Positions 24,101 to 35,913 of a stretch of 64,000 bases of DNA are shown in pieces. Origin of the DNA: Kalmusia sp. IMI 367209 (taxonomy: Eukaryota; Ascomycota; Dothideomycetes; Pleosporales; Didymosphaeriaceae); assembly GCA_027946365.1 (NCBI GenBank), contig JAPEUQ010000002.1, forward strand, positions 2,046,001-2,110,000, written 5' to 3'. The number at the start of each line of letters is the position of its first letter. Position 1 is the first letter of the stretch. The position numbers and the translations under genes were made by a program. Under the pieces are notes generated by a model. The model saw only the letters and a program-made list of their open reading frames with translations, searched no databases and had not been told where the DNA came from.

Positions 24101-25377
24101 CAAATGTCCAATATTGGATTTGACTGCTCCACTAGTTTAATTGTCAATGCGGGTTTACAATATCACCCATCGGATCGGTCACTTACACATAAACCGGCTC
24201 ATTACGATCTCTCAAGGTACCAAATACACTGCCAATAGCGTTCGCCTCAATTGGATCGCCCAAAGGTGTACCAGTTCCGTGTGCTTCCACATAAGTGGTC
24301 TCTTTGGGGTCTATCCCCGCCAAGCGGTAGGTATCCCGGATCAACGCTACCTGAGCTGTTGGGCTAGGTGCTGTTAAGCTCGGTGTTCGGCCATCTTGAT
24401 TGATGCCAGTGGCTCGTATGACGGCTCGTATCGTATCGTGGTTACGCAGTGCGCTTGACAGCGTCTTGACGACTACGAAACTAAAGCCTTCCCCTCTCGC
24501 GTAGCCATTTGCACGTGCATCAAAGCTGTAGGAGAGACTCGACGGAGACAGCATCCCGAGATTATTTAGGGACAAGAATTGCTCGACAGAGGAGAGCAAG
24601 CTACTTCCCCCCACGAGAGCCTTGAGGCGTCCGGTTAGTTGAAACTTGCGTAGGTTCTCAAGAGTCATCAAAAAGACTCACCATCGAAGACTCCCCGTTA
24701 CGCAACGATTGGCAAGCGAGGTGTAGAGCAACGAGCCCACTTGAGCACGCGGTATCAATGTTCATGCTAGGGCCTTTGAAATTATACCACCAGCTCAATC
24801 GGTTTGCAAGCATGCTAAACGAAGTAGCACTTGCTACGTACGGAGAACTAGTTTCCATGTCTCTTACGCTGATGATTTTATGATCATCGGAGAAAGAGCC
24901 TGTGAAAACACCAGTCTTCGATCCAGACACTGATTGAAGAGGAAGTCCAGCTACATACTAATTAGTCATCACCTAGCCTTCAAAGACGGTGGCTTACCAT
25001 TTTCAAGCGCATGGAAGGAGCACTCGAGCATGCCTTTTTGTTGGGGATCCATTGCACTTGCTTCTGCGGCGCTAATAGAAAAGAACGGGGCATCGAATGA
25101 CGCAAGGTCTTCTTTCAGAAAATGTCCACCGCGTAGGTTGAGCTGCATCTGTGTAAGTTCGGAGATATCTAGCTATGTGAAATTATTAAGAACTCACCGT
25201 GTCAAGGCGATCTTGATCAGGGTGATATACAGAGTTGATGTTGAAACGGTCTTCTGGCACTGCTGTCATAGCACAGCGTCCCTCGACCAGCATTCTCCAA
25301 AATTTCGTTTCATCTTCAGCATCTTGCGGAAACCTGCAGGCAAGTCCTACAATGGCGAGTGGCTCAAGTTGGTTCAT
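18164..25377 (-). CDS. Reducing polyketide synthase, KS-AT-DH-MT-KR-ACP, no ER
   Basis: Iterative type I fungal PKS of about 2,200 residues with about ten introns. KS (start 25377, [11 protein letters not shown]): Cys in [14 protein letters not shown], His in [15 protein letters not shown] and [36 protein letters not shown] and AYHSPHM. DH: His in PWVAEH and Asp in [11 protein letters not shown] 54-nt in-frame intron (21959-22012) interrupts the DH and restores [16 protein letters not shown]-methyltransferase: [12 protein letters not shown], near residue 1470. [15 protein letters not shown] with Ser and Tyr in [32 protein letters not shown]. The segment between MT and KR is too short for an enoylreductase, and there is no thioesterase. 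The frame breaks between the KR and the ACP at a four-base run (C18379-18382 on plus); dropping one base gives [14 protein letters not shown]. Expected product: an unsaturated, C-methylated, partly reduced polyketide, offloaded in trans. Confidence 0.93.
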
Positions 25378-26082
25378 AATGTTGATGAGTACAAAAGTCG
25401 AAGAATAGATTCGAAATCGCCAAACATTGGCATACCTTCCTTATCGCACATACATAAGCCAATACGGGTCATGTAAGTTCGAGGCGAAAACTTCAGCATC
25501 ACTTGAATTGGCCCCCAAATGTCCTGTTCATATCTTGCTTCCTTGATCCGGGTCCGCTCCGAGACACGTATCAATGGCGTCTGTTCTGCCACCAATAGGT
25601 AGCACATGGAACGGCTCAATTGTCACGGGTTGAATTCGGCCCCATACTTTCATTACCACAGCAAGTGCATGTACAGAGAGGCAATCAGAGGCATGTGGTG
25701 ATAGGCAACCAATGTATTTGGTGTTACATGAGGCACGCCGGGCTTCGCGATATTGAGTGCGTAACGAGTGCACCATTTCGGTGCGTAGGTAGCACAAACG
25801 CGGTGCAGATTAGCATGATTTCCTGCAATAACTTTATCGGCTGGACCCATGTTTACTAGAGCCTTTAGGTCTGCAGATAGTACGCGCATGCAGAATGTCT
25901 CTCGCAGGGGAACGATAAGGCCTCATTTACCGGGGCATGCAAATTCCATGTCTGTTAAGTGGCTGAGCTGTTCATTGTTGTAATCGCGGTACCTCGGTAT
26001 TTATGTCGGCTGCAACCCGCCCATAATACACCGTTCCAAGAACACCGCCATTATTCCTACGCACGGCTGATATACGCTCACT
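25378..26082. promoter_or_regulatory. Divergent intergenic promoter between PKS and hydrolase
   Basis: About 700 bases lie between the PKS start (minus) and the hydrolase start (plus). Both must be driven from here, which suits co-regulation in a metabolite cluster. I could not pick out a repeated or palindromic factor site with confidence. Confidence 0.45.
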
Positions 26083-26914
26083 ATGAACCCTACCGTCGTC
26101 ATCTGTCCAGGTGCCTGGCCGCTAGTGTGGTTTTTCCAGCCGTTGATGGAATCCTTCGAAGCGCAGGGCTACCCCGCTGTTTGCAAAGTACCCGATCAGT
26201 ACCCCACCACCGATGACCCTGGCAATGATTTGCAAACGAACCCCGATACCACTTTCCTACGCGACAATGTCCTATTGCCCCTCATCGCGGAAGGCAAAGA
26301 TGTTTTGTTATTTATGCACTCGTACGGAGGAGTATATGGCCCCCAAGCTCTGAAAGGCCTGAGCAAGGCCGAAAGAAAATCTCAAGGATTGCAAGGAGGG
26401 GTGGTAGCTCTCATCTTCGTGGCTGCCTTTGTAGCACCTGTGGGTGCCTCTGCAGTATCTGCTATGAGATTTGACCCCCAAAATCTCCCGGAATGGATGC
26501 ATCACGATGTGAGTAACGACATCATAAGATGAAGAGCATGACTGAAGTTTCCCACAGAAAGCTACTGGTCTAGTGGCCTTCAAGAAGGATCATGCGAAGG
26601 CTATGCTGTTCCACGACCTCTCCGATGAAGAAGCTGAGAGATTTGCGGACGCATTGCCAAAGCAGCCATGGGCTTGTTTCTCAACGACGGCTCAATGGGA
26701 TCCATTCACTGATCCTCACTTTGCGGGCACTGTTGGGTACATTTATACTGAAGCGGACCGAATTCTGCCATATGAGATGCAGAAGTTGTTTGCACAACAG
26801 GCACACGCTGACAAATCTACGGTATTGGAGGGCTCATCCCATTCTCCTCACATTGAGAGGCCAAATGAGTTAGCTTCAATAGCGATTGGCTTGTACGGCG
26901 ATATCACGCACTGA
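26083..26914 (+). CDS. Alpha/beta hydrolase of the PKS cluster
   Basis: Predicted alpha/beta hydrolase of the AB_hydrolase-6 type often found in fungal clusters. Two exons are separated by a GTGAGT...CACAG intron of 49 nt after EWMHHD. The N-terminus VVICPGAW gives the oxyanion motif. The nucleophile is the Ser of LLFMHSYGGVYGP, the acid is probably the Asp of YTEADRILP, and the base is the His of EGSSHSPHIERP. Length is about 260 residues with no signal peptide. Next to a PKS without thioesterase, it could release or hydrolyse the polyketide chain or tailor the product; this is inference from context. Its start lies about 700 bases from the PKS start, in divergent orientation. Confidence 0.85.
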
Positions 26915-27125
26915 GATCTGCTCTGTTTTCGGCGTATGCACGATACATAGTCATGTCTCGCTCTACTTTCAAGGCAGCTCGTTATCAGTATCGAAATAGA
27001 CATGCTTTTTTTGGAACATATACATGTCACCTCACGATAATAGTTCGTAGCTTCGAGAGAAAATGCATGATCGTATTGTTTCACTTGCCCAGACTCCCCC
27101 GGTAAAAGAATACACTGCACCCTCA

Positions 27126-28810
27126 TCACACTGAGTCGTACAGACCTTGTATTATAGCCTCATAGAGGGAGATGGTCATTTTCCTCTGTACGATGCCCTT
27201 AAGACTGCGCGCCATAGGCTTGTTCTCATCTGTCACGATGATATACTCTTTGAGGATGCGATGATCGGGGAAGTACCGGGAATTCATCGTTTCGACCGAG
27301 CGCCAGATTGCAAGCACATAGTCCTCCTTTTCTTTCGAATTTCCACATGGTTTGTGAGGCTCGACAATGAGGCACGGTCGTGCGTAACCGTTTCCTACCA
27401 TAAGCGCGGCATTGATGGTGGGATCCTGTATGAGACCACGCTCCATAACGGCAGGGCTAACGTTCGCCCCAGTCGAGAGGCATATCGTCTCATCGATGCG
27501 ACTGCTCCACTTCCAATATCCTTGAAGCTCTGGATGAGGTACGAACAGGTCGCGTGTGCAGTAATCGGACACGTTTGGAAACAACTTGAATACAGGCTGG
27601 GAGGACTCGTGATCGCCTCTGATGATCCAGGCCTCATACACATTTTTCTCTCCCGTATCTCTGTAGGGTCTGAATTCCCATTGAGCTGCAGAGTGGGGTC
27701 GGATGTAGTTCCATAAGTCCCGTCTCGTGACCGAGCAATCGAACTCAGGGATACTGCCAGTTTCCGTGGCTCCATACAGTGTCACAAGCTTGACACGAGA
27801 AGACACAATGTCCCCATGAGTGTCTGAAATCCTTCCTCCACCAGAGATCAGGGTATCAAGCCGAGTCTCCAATATCTGTAGGTGCTTCTCATTGGTTGCA
27901 AGCTGCGTGATAAAATGAGGTGGGACGAAAGCCACATCGATGTCCAAGGTCTGTATAGCTTCAAGGAATGTTTCCATACAGATAGGAAGTTTTGCTGGGG
28001 GGATGATGATTGTGGTCTGCAGTGCCGGTGCTATGAATGAAGTACAGAAGATATTGGCGGCATGATAAGGTGGCATCATGATCAAGAATCTGACCCCCTT
28101 CATATTGAAGACTTTGAGGTCCTGATCCAGGTCGTTCTGATCTGGCTGCAGCTGCAGACTTGCGATGTATGCGGCCACCCAATCATTGGTGTATACGACA
28201 GGTTTTGGTAGAGTCGTTGTGCCCGAAGTGTGCAAAATGACTACCGGATCGTCCTTTATGTCCTCGAATCCGCTGTTGTAGGGGAATTGGGGAAATCTCT
28301 GGTCGGCAAGGTTTTGGAGAGCAGGAGTTTGGAAAGCCAACATGGGTTGCGCCTCTTGAACCAGGCGCGCGAAGGGTGCTTGCAGATTTGCGGCTAGGCA
28401 GATCTCACATTTTGTTTCTTCAATAAGAGATCGAAGTGATTCCAATTGATTACGTGGCGAGACCAGAAGGAGCTTTCGAGCTTTTGTTAGCCTCATACTG
28501 TAGTGCACGCTGCATGACTGACCTTATACCCAGTCTTCGCGCATGCCAACAGCATGATATTCTGCATAAAGTCGTTGTCTCCAACATATAGAAGGGTCTG
28601 TGAAGCCGTGCATTTCCCCAGCTGCGCTGCCATCCACCATGCCAGACCATTTACGGCGTTCGCAAGTTGTCGATAGGTTAGCTTGTAAAAGCCATCCTTG
28701 TATCCTGAACTCGACCGGGGAAAGTAGCCGTAAACAGAGTGCGGCCTTGACCTCGCTATCTCATCAACAATCTTCACTAGCGATTGCCGTTGAACGATTC
28801 CAGCAGTCAT
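27126..28810 (-). CDS. Stand-alone adenylate-forming enzyme (A domain of NRPS-like type)
   Basis: ANL-superfamily enzyme that would activate a carboxylic acid with ATP. Two exons, with a 50-nt intron after CAKTGYK (GTCAGT donor, GGCTAACA branch), encode about 545 residues. Motifs: VVILHTSGTTTLPKPVVYT (phosphate-binding loop), MMPPYHAANIF, LISGGGRIS, LVTLYGATETGSIPE and the C-terminal SLKGIVQRKMT. It is closest in look to the A domain of fungal NRPS-like reductases and synthetases, but it stops soon after the KGIVQRKMT motif with no carrier, reductase or thioesterase domain. In this cluster it could load an acid or amino acid onto the PKS, or activate the released polyketide acid as CoA ester or amide. 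Which of these cannot be read from the sequence. Confidence 0.85.
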
Positions 28811-29853
28811 GGTGCGATGTTTCTGATGAGTTCAAAGATTCGTATAGGCGAAGTTTCGGACAGAGGTTAGTTGTCTTGCTGCACTCAGCCAGGATCTGCC
28901 AAGGTGAAATACTCTCGAGCACAAGAACCCTCGGGGACTATCTGCGGTATGATAGAGAATGTGTAGTCCATTGGTCCACACGCTCACCAGAAGGGTTCTA
29001 TTCATGTCCACCTACGGGTACCTAACGCGTCACAAGGGGTTTAGCCAGGCATCTCAATCGAAGATCGGATAAGGCATTACGGCCCCTAGCATACCACCTG
29101 AGCCGGTTAGTGTTAACGTCACTCTACATCACTTCTCGTATTCTCGAATCTGCCTTGAGAGCCAGGGTTAGTATCAGGATGCAGCAACAAGGTGTAGTGG
29201 CAAAGTTCACCTTCTTAAGTGGGGTAACAAGGGTGCGTGCCACCCTAACCGAATCGGAGCTATTCGCACGGAAGCACCCGCCGCGCACCGCTTGGCGTAC
29301 CTGTCTGCATTCTCTCAATTCTTGAAAGCGTTCGTACGTGTCTTAGAATCGATGCAGGACTCGGGAGAGGCGCAGTCCCCCTGCACGAGCTCGTAGACCG
29401 TTCTCCAATATACGTAGATTAGCCGCTCGAGCTATGTATGCAAGCATCGCGACACGGGGAACGTGATCAAGGAAGGTGGTACAGATCAGCGATAGCAGCC
29501 ATAGCGGTGCAGCATGCCTGTTCAGGGTTACCGCTGCGTAACTTTAGCCCGAGCGAAGACGGTTCGCGGACAGACCTCACTCAACGTGTGGGGGCGTAAT
29601 TCAATATCAAGTCCGTCGCTAGTATCATGTGAAAATTCTGGAATACCTTCATCGGAGAGGGAAACTGTTCCCGCCCCATCATTCAATATCGATGTACGAG
29701 GGAGTTCCGATTGCGCCTACCGGGTGCTGTCACATTCTAGTCGATCAGTCCTCGAAGATTGGACTCAGGTCCAATAACGGATATCCACTATCCTTCACTC
29801 AAGATCTTCTCATTTCAAACTTCCAAAATTTCGTCGTCACTTTATTCCTCAAA
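28811..29853. promoter_or_regulatory. Divergent spacer between adenylating enzyme and MFS gene
   Basis: About 1 kb without a credible gene, lying between the starts of two divergently transcribed cluster genes, so it should hold both promoters. Sequence near 29470-29530 (GATCAGCGATAGCAGCCATAG) has some internal repetition, but I cannot assign a site. Confidence 0.4.
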
Positions 29854-31873
29854 ATGTCCGTTGTCTTGCTCTCAGAGTCGTCTAGCTCGGGTCCTGTGAG
29901 CTCGCACATTGAAACGTTGGATCCAATACTGTACACAAACAACACATCTTGCAATGACCAAGTAGAAAAAGCTGAGATCGGCGATGAAACCAGCCAGTAT
30001 CTTTACGGCTGGCGACTACACGTCACTACTCTTGGGTACAGTAGGCCGCCTCTTGCATGTCCTCCGCTTACGGAACAGATTATGTATCTCGCTCTTCCTG
30101 CCAAATTTCGAGGTGACTTGTGTGAGCACAGCTCTTCTCAAAATATCCGATGGTTTATCGAGCTTCAATAGGAGCAGTTGGATAATCGTCAGTTACCTTG
30201 CAGCTTATACAAGTATGTCCCAAAGGACCCAACAGGAACTCTTTTCTAAGTAGCAAGGCTTCATGGTGATATGGGCAAAGCTCAGCGACGTGATTGGCAG
30301 ACGATCTGCTCTGTCTGTTTCCCTGGTTATCTTTACGGCGTTCTCAGCGGGCTGCGGGGCATCACAGTCAATGGTGCAGCTGTAAGTGAGTATTCTTCTG
30401 TTTGGTGCGATCTGACAAGTAGCAGCATTGTCATGAGAGCGTTTCAAGGCATAGGAGGCGCTGGATGTTACAGCGTTGCGGCTGTGGTCATCTTTGAGAT
30501 GATACCCAAAGCTTTATACCCAAGATACACTGTGAGGATGACCAAACGAGACCTTGAAAGGCCCGGACTGAGCGCGTGTAGAGCATTTCCGCTGCCATTG
30601 TAGCGCTAGCAACCCTTCTCGGGCCCATCCTTGGCGGTGTACTGACGCAGTATGCCGGTTGGAGGTGGGTATTCTTCGTCAAGTAAGTTTTCACCCTAAT
30701 TGCGCTTATCAACGTTCATCTTAACTAGCATCCCATGCGGCATAGTCGCACTCCTGATTCTATGGATCACCCTATCCGGGCAATTCGCCACTAGGAGAGA
30801 AAAAGGGACCCAGCCTAAGACTTTCCCTATTCTTATAATCCTGTCCGAAATGGACTTATTAGGAACATTGAGTTTTCTGGGGGCATCTTTCATGTTTGTG
30901 ACAGCACTATTGGAGACCTCGTCTCGATCGTGGTCTTCAGCAACGACGATAAGCCTTCTAGTCTTGTCAGCAGTTCTGTTCACACTATTCCTGGCTTGGG
31001 AATGGTACATTTCCAGCCGCGTCCATCTCCCTGAGCCTATTTTTCCATGGAAGTTTGTGCATGATCGTGCTTGGATGGCTATGCTACTGTAAGTGTAGTC
31101 CAATTCCCAACTGTCAGCAAAGTAATTCACTGACCCCCAAATAGTGTCTCTCTTCTACTTGGAGTTCCATTTGCCGTTCTGGTGGTCACTATTCCTCAGA
31201 AGCTCCAGACACTTGACAACCTGTCGCCGCTTGAAGCCGGACTACGACTTCTGCCCTATGCTCTTGTAGCACCTATTGGCGGTGTTGTCACAAATATCTT
31301 CATATCCCGAAGGAAAAAGGTGCCTCTGGTGTATCTCGCATTGCTAGGCACGATCATTCAATTACTCGGTATATCCCTATTTATGGTCTATGGTACTAGA
31401 CAACGATTTGGTGCCGCTCAGTATGGCCTGCAAGCAATTGCTGGGTTTGGTCTGGGAATGGCATTTTCTACAGTGGTTGTTATGACTCCTCTGCATGTTG
31501 CGCGGGAAGATCTTGGTCAGTTGTTCTCTTCACTTCTTCAATGCGCGGCTAAAAATTCACTTCAGCGACGGCTACCGGAAGTATTGTCCAATTCCGCCAG
31601 TTTGGAAGTACAATTGGTCTGTCCATTGCAGCAAGAGTGCTCGATGCTAGGCTCCAAGAAAAGCTACCATCGATACTTGACCCCGAGTTGGTCGACACTC
31701 TACGCCAAAGCACAGCAGTCCTGTACCACTTAGACCCATACTTGCGAAGCCTAGTATTGGAAGTGTTCTCTTCCGCTTACGTCATACAAATGCGGATCGT
31801 TACTGGTATCGCAGCTTTGAATGTTGTCGCAGCTATCTTCATCTGGAAGAAGCATCAGATTCGAGCAGGGTGA
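29854..31873 (+). CDS. MFS drug-efflux type transporter (14-TM DHA2-like)
   Basis: Plasma-membrane exporter of the major facilitator superfamily, likely exporting the cluster product. The ATG at 29854 follows a purine-rich leader. Eight exons must be spliced; the joins I used recover TTLG / LCISLFLPNFEV, SYLAAYT / SFMVIWAKLSDVIGRRSAL (motif A), SQSMVQL / IVMRAFQGIGGAGCYS (motif C region), LGPILGGVLTQYAGWRWVFF (motif C) and AREDLA / TATGSIVQFRQFGSTIGLSIA. The transmembrane pattern and the long loop before the last helices fit the 14-helix class. Predicted length is about 520 residues. Introns are 43-56 nt. Position between the adenylating enzyme and the aminotransferase supports a self-protection or secretion role. 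No frame breaks are needed. Confidence 0.88.
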
Positions 31874-31971
31874 TGAGACAATCCGACCGATTAAAATCAC
31901 CATTGCATGTAGCTCCAACAAGTAGCACTTGTGATTGAAACTGTACTGGCAATTTATATTTCAATCTACCA

Positions 31972-33374
31972 TCATGTACGCAAATAATTCTCTATGCAAG
32001 TGATTGCTTTCAATGCAGTGTCTGTCGTGACTGCGATCAATATCCTGGCCCATCCGAACTCTGAAGTTTGGCCACCGTAATACAGGTTGCCCGGACTAAC
32101 AAGCAAACCGGAATCTGCGAGAGCTTGGATTCCTCGGCTCTCTTGCTCCGAAGTAGTAGCACATTTAATGATGCGAGCAAACACAAAGGTACCCTCATTT
32201 GGAGGTAGATGCTCAATGTCCAATCGCTCGAATGCCTCCTTGAAGACGAGATAAGCCTTGCGCAGGTTCTCAGAGTTTGAGAGTAAAAGGTTTGGTAGAA
32301 GTGAGGATGTTAACACACATTCCAATGTTCGTGAGCTTAGAGATGAAACTCCTGCATATGTCATCAGGGAGACTGCGGTCCGCACTTGAGGGTTATGTGA
32401 GACCAAACAACCCTTTACCTGTTAGCCTGAATATCGATTGAATACATTCAACTCACGATCCGAAGCCCACCCATTCCAAAGAGCTTGCTGGCACTCCAAA
32501 TAACATGCAGCTGTAAAGGATTCATAGCTCTCTTTTCGTATAGGGACAGAGCTGAGCAGAACTTTGAATGGTCAGCGCTCCGCGTGCGCGGGGATATAAC
32601 ATTTAGAGCATATAATTCGTCACAAATCAGATGCAAATTCCTCTCTTGGCAGAACCGCATACACTCCAGAAGGGTGTCTTCAGTATAATATTGGGAAGAG
32701 GGGTTGTGCGGGTTCGTCAGGATCACGGCCCTGATCTTTTCTGAGTCTCTGGCTTCGGAATAGGCACGGCGTAGTGACGAAAGCAAGCTCATGGTATGCG
32801 TCGTAAACGAAGATGCACAAGCAGTGACAATGTTGACGTTGGGTACACCATTAATATAGGGGATAAATCCGACTGCGATATATCAGCGTAAAGTTTGGGT
32901 ACGCGAAGAGAAGCTGGCAACTTACACCAAAAGGGTCCGGGAATCAATACACTGTCCCCTTCGTTGCATAGGCTCTGAACCAATGCTTCTATACATCTCC
33001 CAGCTCCTTGAGTTAGGATAATATTTTCTGTTACGATACGAGGACAGGGGTCAAAGTAATTGTTAAAGAAGTCCACGAGATGTTCGCGGGTCCTGACATT
33101 GCCACCGAAGGTCGAGACGAGACCGAAGTTCTTCACGAGGAAGTGTTGTTAGTGACTGCGCATTAGAGGACTTTCGGCTGCTGACCTGATTATCTACTTC
33201 AGAAAAAGCAGTGCCGTATATTTCTTTCATCGCAGAGTCAAAAAATGTGTTCTCTGCCCCGGAAAGATCGACAATGTCGTTTGAGGAATGGAGTGGTGTC
33301 TGTACAGTAGCGAGCAACGGCATAATCCTTTGCATGTGCTGAGATGCACGCTCAGAAAGACCGCCCATCTTCAT
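31972..33374 (-). CDS. PLP-dependent aminotransferase, ACC-synthase-like
   Basis: Fold-type I pyridoxal-phosphate enzyme of the aminotransferase class I/II group, with the look of fungal ACC-synthase-like proteins. Start chosen at 33374 (MKMGGLSERASQ). Four exons join as FSEVDNQ / NFGLVSTFGGN, GPFW / FGFIPYINGVP and GLRI / GCLVSHNPQ. Key sites: LTQGAGRCIEAL (cofactor phosphate region), TNPHNPSSQYY (Asn and Pro of the substrate loop), LICDELYALNV (Asp and Tyr) and the Schiff-base Lys in IWSASKLFGMGGLRI. It is about 400 residues long and appears intact. In the cluster it could transaminate an aldehyde or ketone of the polyketide, or make an unusual amino acid for the neighbouring adenylating enzyme. 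True ACC synthase activity is not implied. Confidence 0.87.
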
Positions 33375-33978
33375 TAACAAACAATTCCTACGAACATAGA
33401 TGTGAGCAAAGAAGGTCTTGTACGCAAATTACGTCATGTGGCTTCAGACTCATATCGCAGTCTGGATCTGTTGTGGACGAAAAAGACCTACCTTTTTCAA
33501 AACAAGTATCTATGCTCCGTTCTCCGTCCGACCAGATAACGATCCGTACTTTAATATCTCTACGGAGTCCGAATTATGTTTCCTGCATTGATACAAGGTA
33601 CATAGGGTCGCACAACGTCGAAGTTAATAGCTGTCACGCGAAACCGTCGCATTCAAGCAGCCCTGCACCCATGCGAAGAAAATGTGCATACGGTATCACC
33701 CAAAAGGAGGCATAAGGGCTCGGACTGGCTGCATGCCAATAACGATGGCCCAAATCGCGGGGTCCGTCTTCACGTTACGTGCGTTATGCGCCTCGCGTTT
33801 TTCCCGCGAATGGCAACAAGCCGCCCCCCACCCTCCGTTACCCAGCACAAACCGACACCCAGGTATGTACGCAACCTTAAAGACTTTTCAAGTTCGGGTG
33901 ATACGTTACTCCATTGATTGTTGCTTTGCTGTGTTCCTTTTACCCTTTTCTCACTCAATCACCACCCATAGCAACAAT

Positions 33979-35170
33979 ATGACCGACGACGAGCGACAGT
34001 ATGTTGACGTCTGGGCTTCCCATGCCGTTATGGGCGCTGCAGCTACAATTGCTGTGGGCCTTCGTTTTCTAGCCCGAAGAAAGACTAAGAATACTCTAAA
34101 ATGGGATGATTGGATTGCTCTATTTTCTGTGCTTCTTATGTGGAGCGACTTCACATGCACTATTCTCGGTGTGTTTGATACAAGACGTGTAGTCGAACAG
34201 ACTTGAGTTAACGTGTGAAGAATATCGGCCAGACTACAGGACTCCACCCTCAGCAGACTTGGCTTTACAGTATGGGAGCCGCATGATGCTCGTAGGTTCC
34301 TCGCTCGTCAATACATCACCTTTTTTTTTTCTAACCGTGTGTAGATTTCCTTCGTGTCTATATACTTCACTATAGCCTGCGAGACATTTACCCGACTTTC
34401 TCTTGTCCTATTATACTACCGTCTTTTCAGTGTCAAGCTCTGGTTGGGCCGAAGCCTCAAAGCTGTCGCGGCTTTGTCATTAGTCTGGCTTCTGGCTGTG
34501 CTGTTGACCACCACGTTCCAGTGTAAGCCCATCGCAGCGGTGGTGGATGCTTCTGTTTCAGGAAAGTGTATCAATCTCATGTTGGCGTTTGTGATTACAG
34601 AGGCGGTCAATCTGGGACTCGACTTCGCTATGGCTATACTACCTATTTCGACTATCCTAAAACTCAAGTTACCACTAAAGGAGCGTCTTGGTATCTGTTT
34701 GATTTTTCTCACGGGTTTTGTGTAAGTGGAACAGAGCTTTGCGCAGTGATTCACTTGCTGAACAAAGACACAGGGTGATTCTCACTCAAATCCTTCGCAT
34801 GGTATTCAGCTATGACCCGAACGGCGGCGGTGTTCTCTCACTGGAGCAACTCTCGATCTGGACAGGGCTGCATCTTGGCTTTGGCATTATATGTGCCTGT
34901 CTACCCGTGTTCCGGGTTTACTTACCCAAGGATGACGGTCTTATAAACACCACACTGAAAAGATTATACACCACTGTGACAACTCGCTTCTACTGGCTCT
35001 CTAATAAGTCCTCCAGCTCTGGAACCAGTAACCCAACATTACCAAGCTTCGTGCGACCGAACAAGCAAACAGATAACAAGCTTCCTTCAACGGATGAATT
35101 ACCACTCACCGAGTTTTCAGTCGTATCAGAGGTAGAGAGATTAGGTGCTGCAGAGTATCACCGCCGTTGA
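33979..35170 (+). CDS. Rhodopsin-fold integral membrane protein (PTH11-like/SAT4 family)
   Basis: Seven-helix fungal membrane protein of the family annotated as rhodopsin domain-containing, related to PTH11-type receptors. The ATG at 33979 (MTDDERQYVDVWASH) is followed by VGLRFLARR and WDDWIALFSVLLMW. Splicing resumes at ISFVSIYFTIACETFTRLSLVLLYYRLF, then WLLAVLLTTTFQCKPIAAVVD with a conserved Cys, LPISTILKLKLPLKERLGICLIFLTGFV, and a last exon with VILTQILRMVF...WTGLHLGFGIICACLPV. The tail is hydrophilic and Ser-rich. Four exons; intron 2 contains a T10 tract. It is tail-to-tail with nothing and lies about 600 bp beyond the aminotransferase start, so it may mark the cluster edge or belong to it. 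Ligand unknown. Confidence 0.8.
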
Positions 35171-35913
35171 TTGAAGATCCTCCCAAATTAATCGCGATGA
35201 TTCTGTAGCTTGCAATAAGACATCGTTCCGGGTCAAGCTGCCGAAACATCACATTTTGACATCTGTAATCTCCCATAGAATACGATTAGACATAGATACT
35301 AGTACTGTAGGCTGTTATTCCATCCTTTCCACCCAAAACCCTAGATACTTGCTTCGGTCTTGACATCTGTGGACATGGCCGTCTGGCATACATCTCCAGA
35401 GTGGCCGACGCTAAAAGTCGAACCGCGCCTGGACATGTGGTATGTACCATCTCGCGCCATAGTGAAAATGAGCGACAAGCTAGTAGACTGAAATATTATA
35501 CATGTATTAAAATGAGTAACAATCTCGGCCCTGAAAATCTAAGGCGTTAGCACTGAGGCCTTTCCCACACAGAAAGACGCGGGGTCTAAACCTAATTAGG
35601 TAAATTGAAATACACGTTTCTAGTCCCTCGTTGGTGCTGTCTGATCTGCGCAAGGGGGTGATGTCTGAACAAGTCGGAATTTGTATGCACCTGACTTCTG
35701 TTGATCATGGACGAGCAGACTTGAAGGAGATATCATGCTGTCTCTCCGGAGCCTTTTGTATCGAGGTGCGCCTGGTCCTTGTTGAGTGTCAAGTATTCAG
35801 AAGGGTATGGGGTGGTAGGCTGGTGGTACTCAGTCCTACAAACCATCAACATTGTCGACCGACCCGTCCTGAGACGGATACCAACCCTGACGAGTTTCAT
35901 ACGTATCATCGAT
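35171..35913. other. Intergenic, no gene seen
   Basis: About 740 bases between the membrane protein stop and the relic HNH gene. A phrase near 35540-35600 (AAGGCGTTAGCACTGAGGCC... CGCGGGGTCTAAACCTAAT) looks faintly like a decayed repeat, but I cannot assign it; it does not fold into a convincing tRNA. Confidence 0.4.

Noticed and set aside
18164..25377. Enoylreductase domain between MT and KR
   Set aside because: The segment between the MT end and the KR Rossmann motif holds only the structural KR part and lacks any NADPH-binding ER motif; the protein is also about 300 residues shorter than ER-containing relatives.
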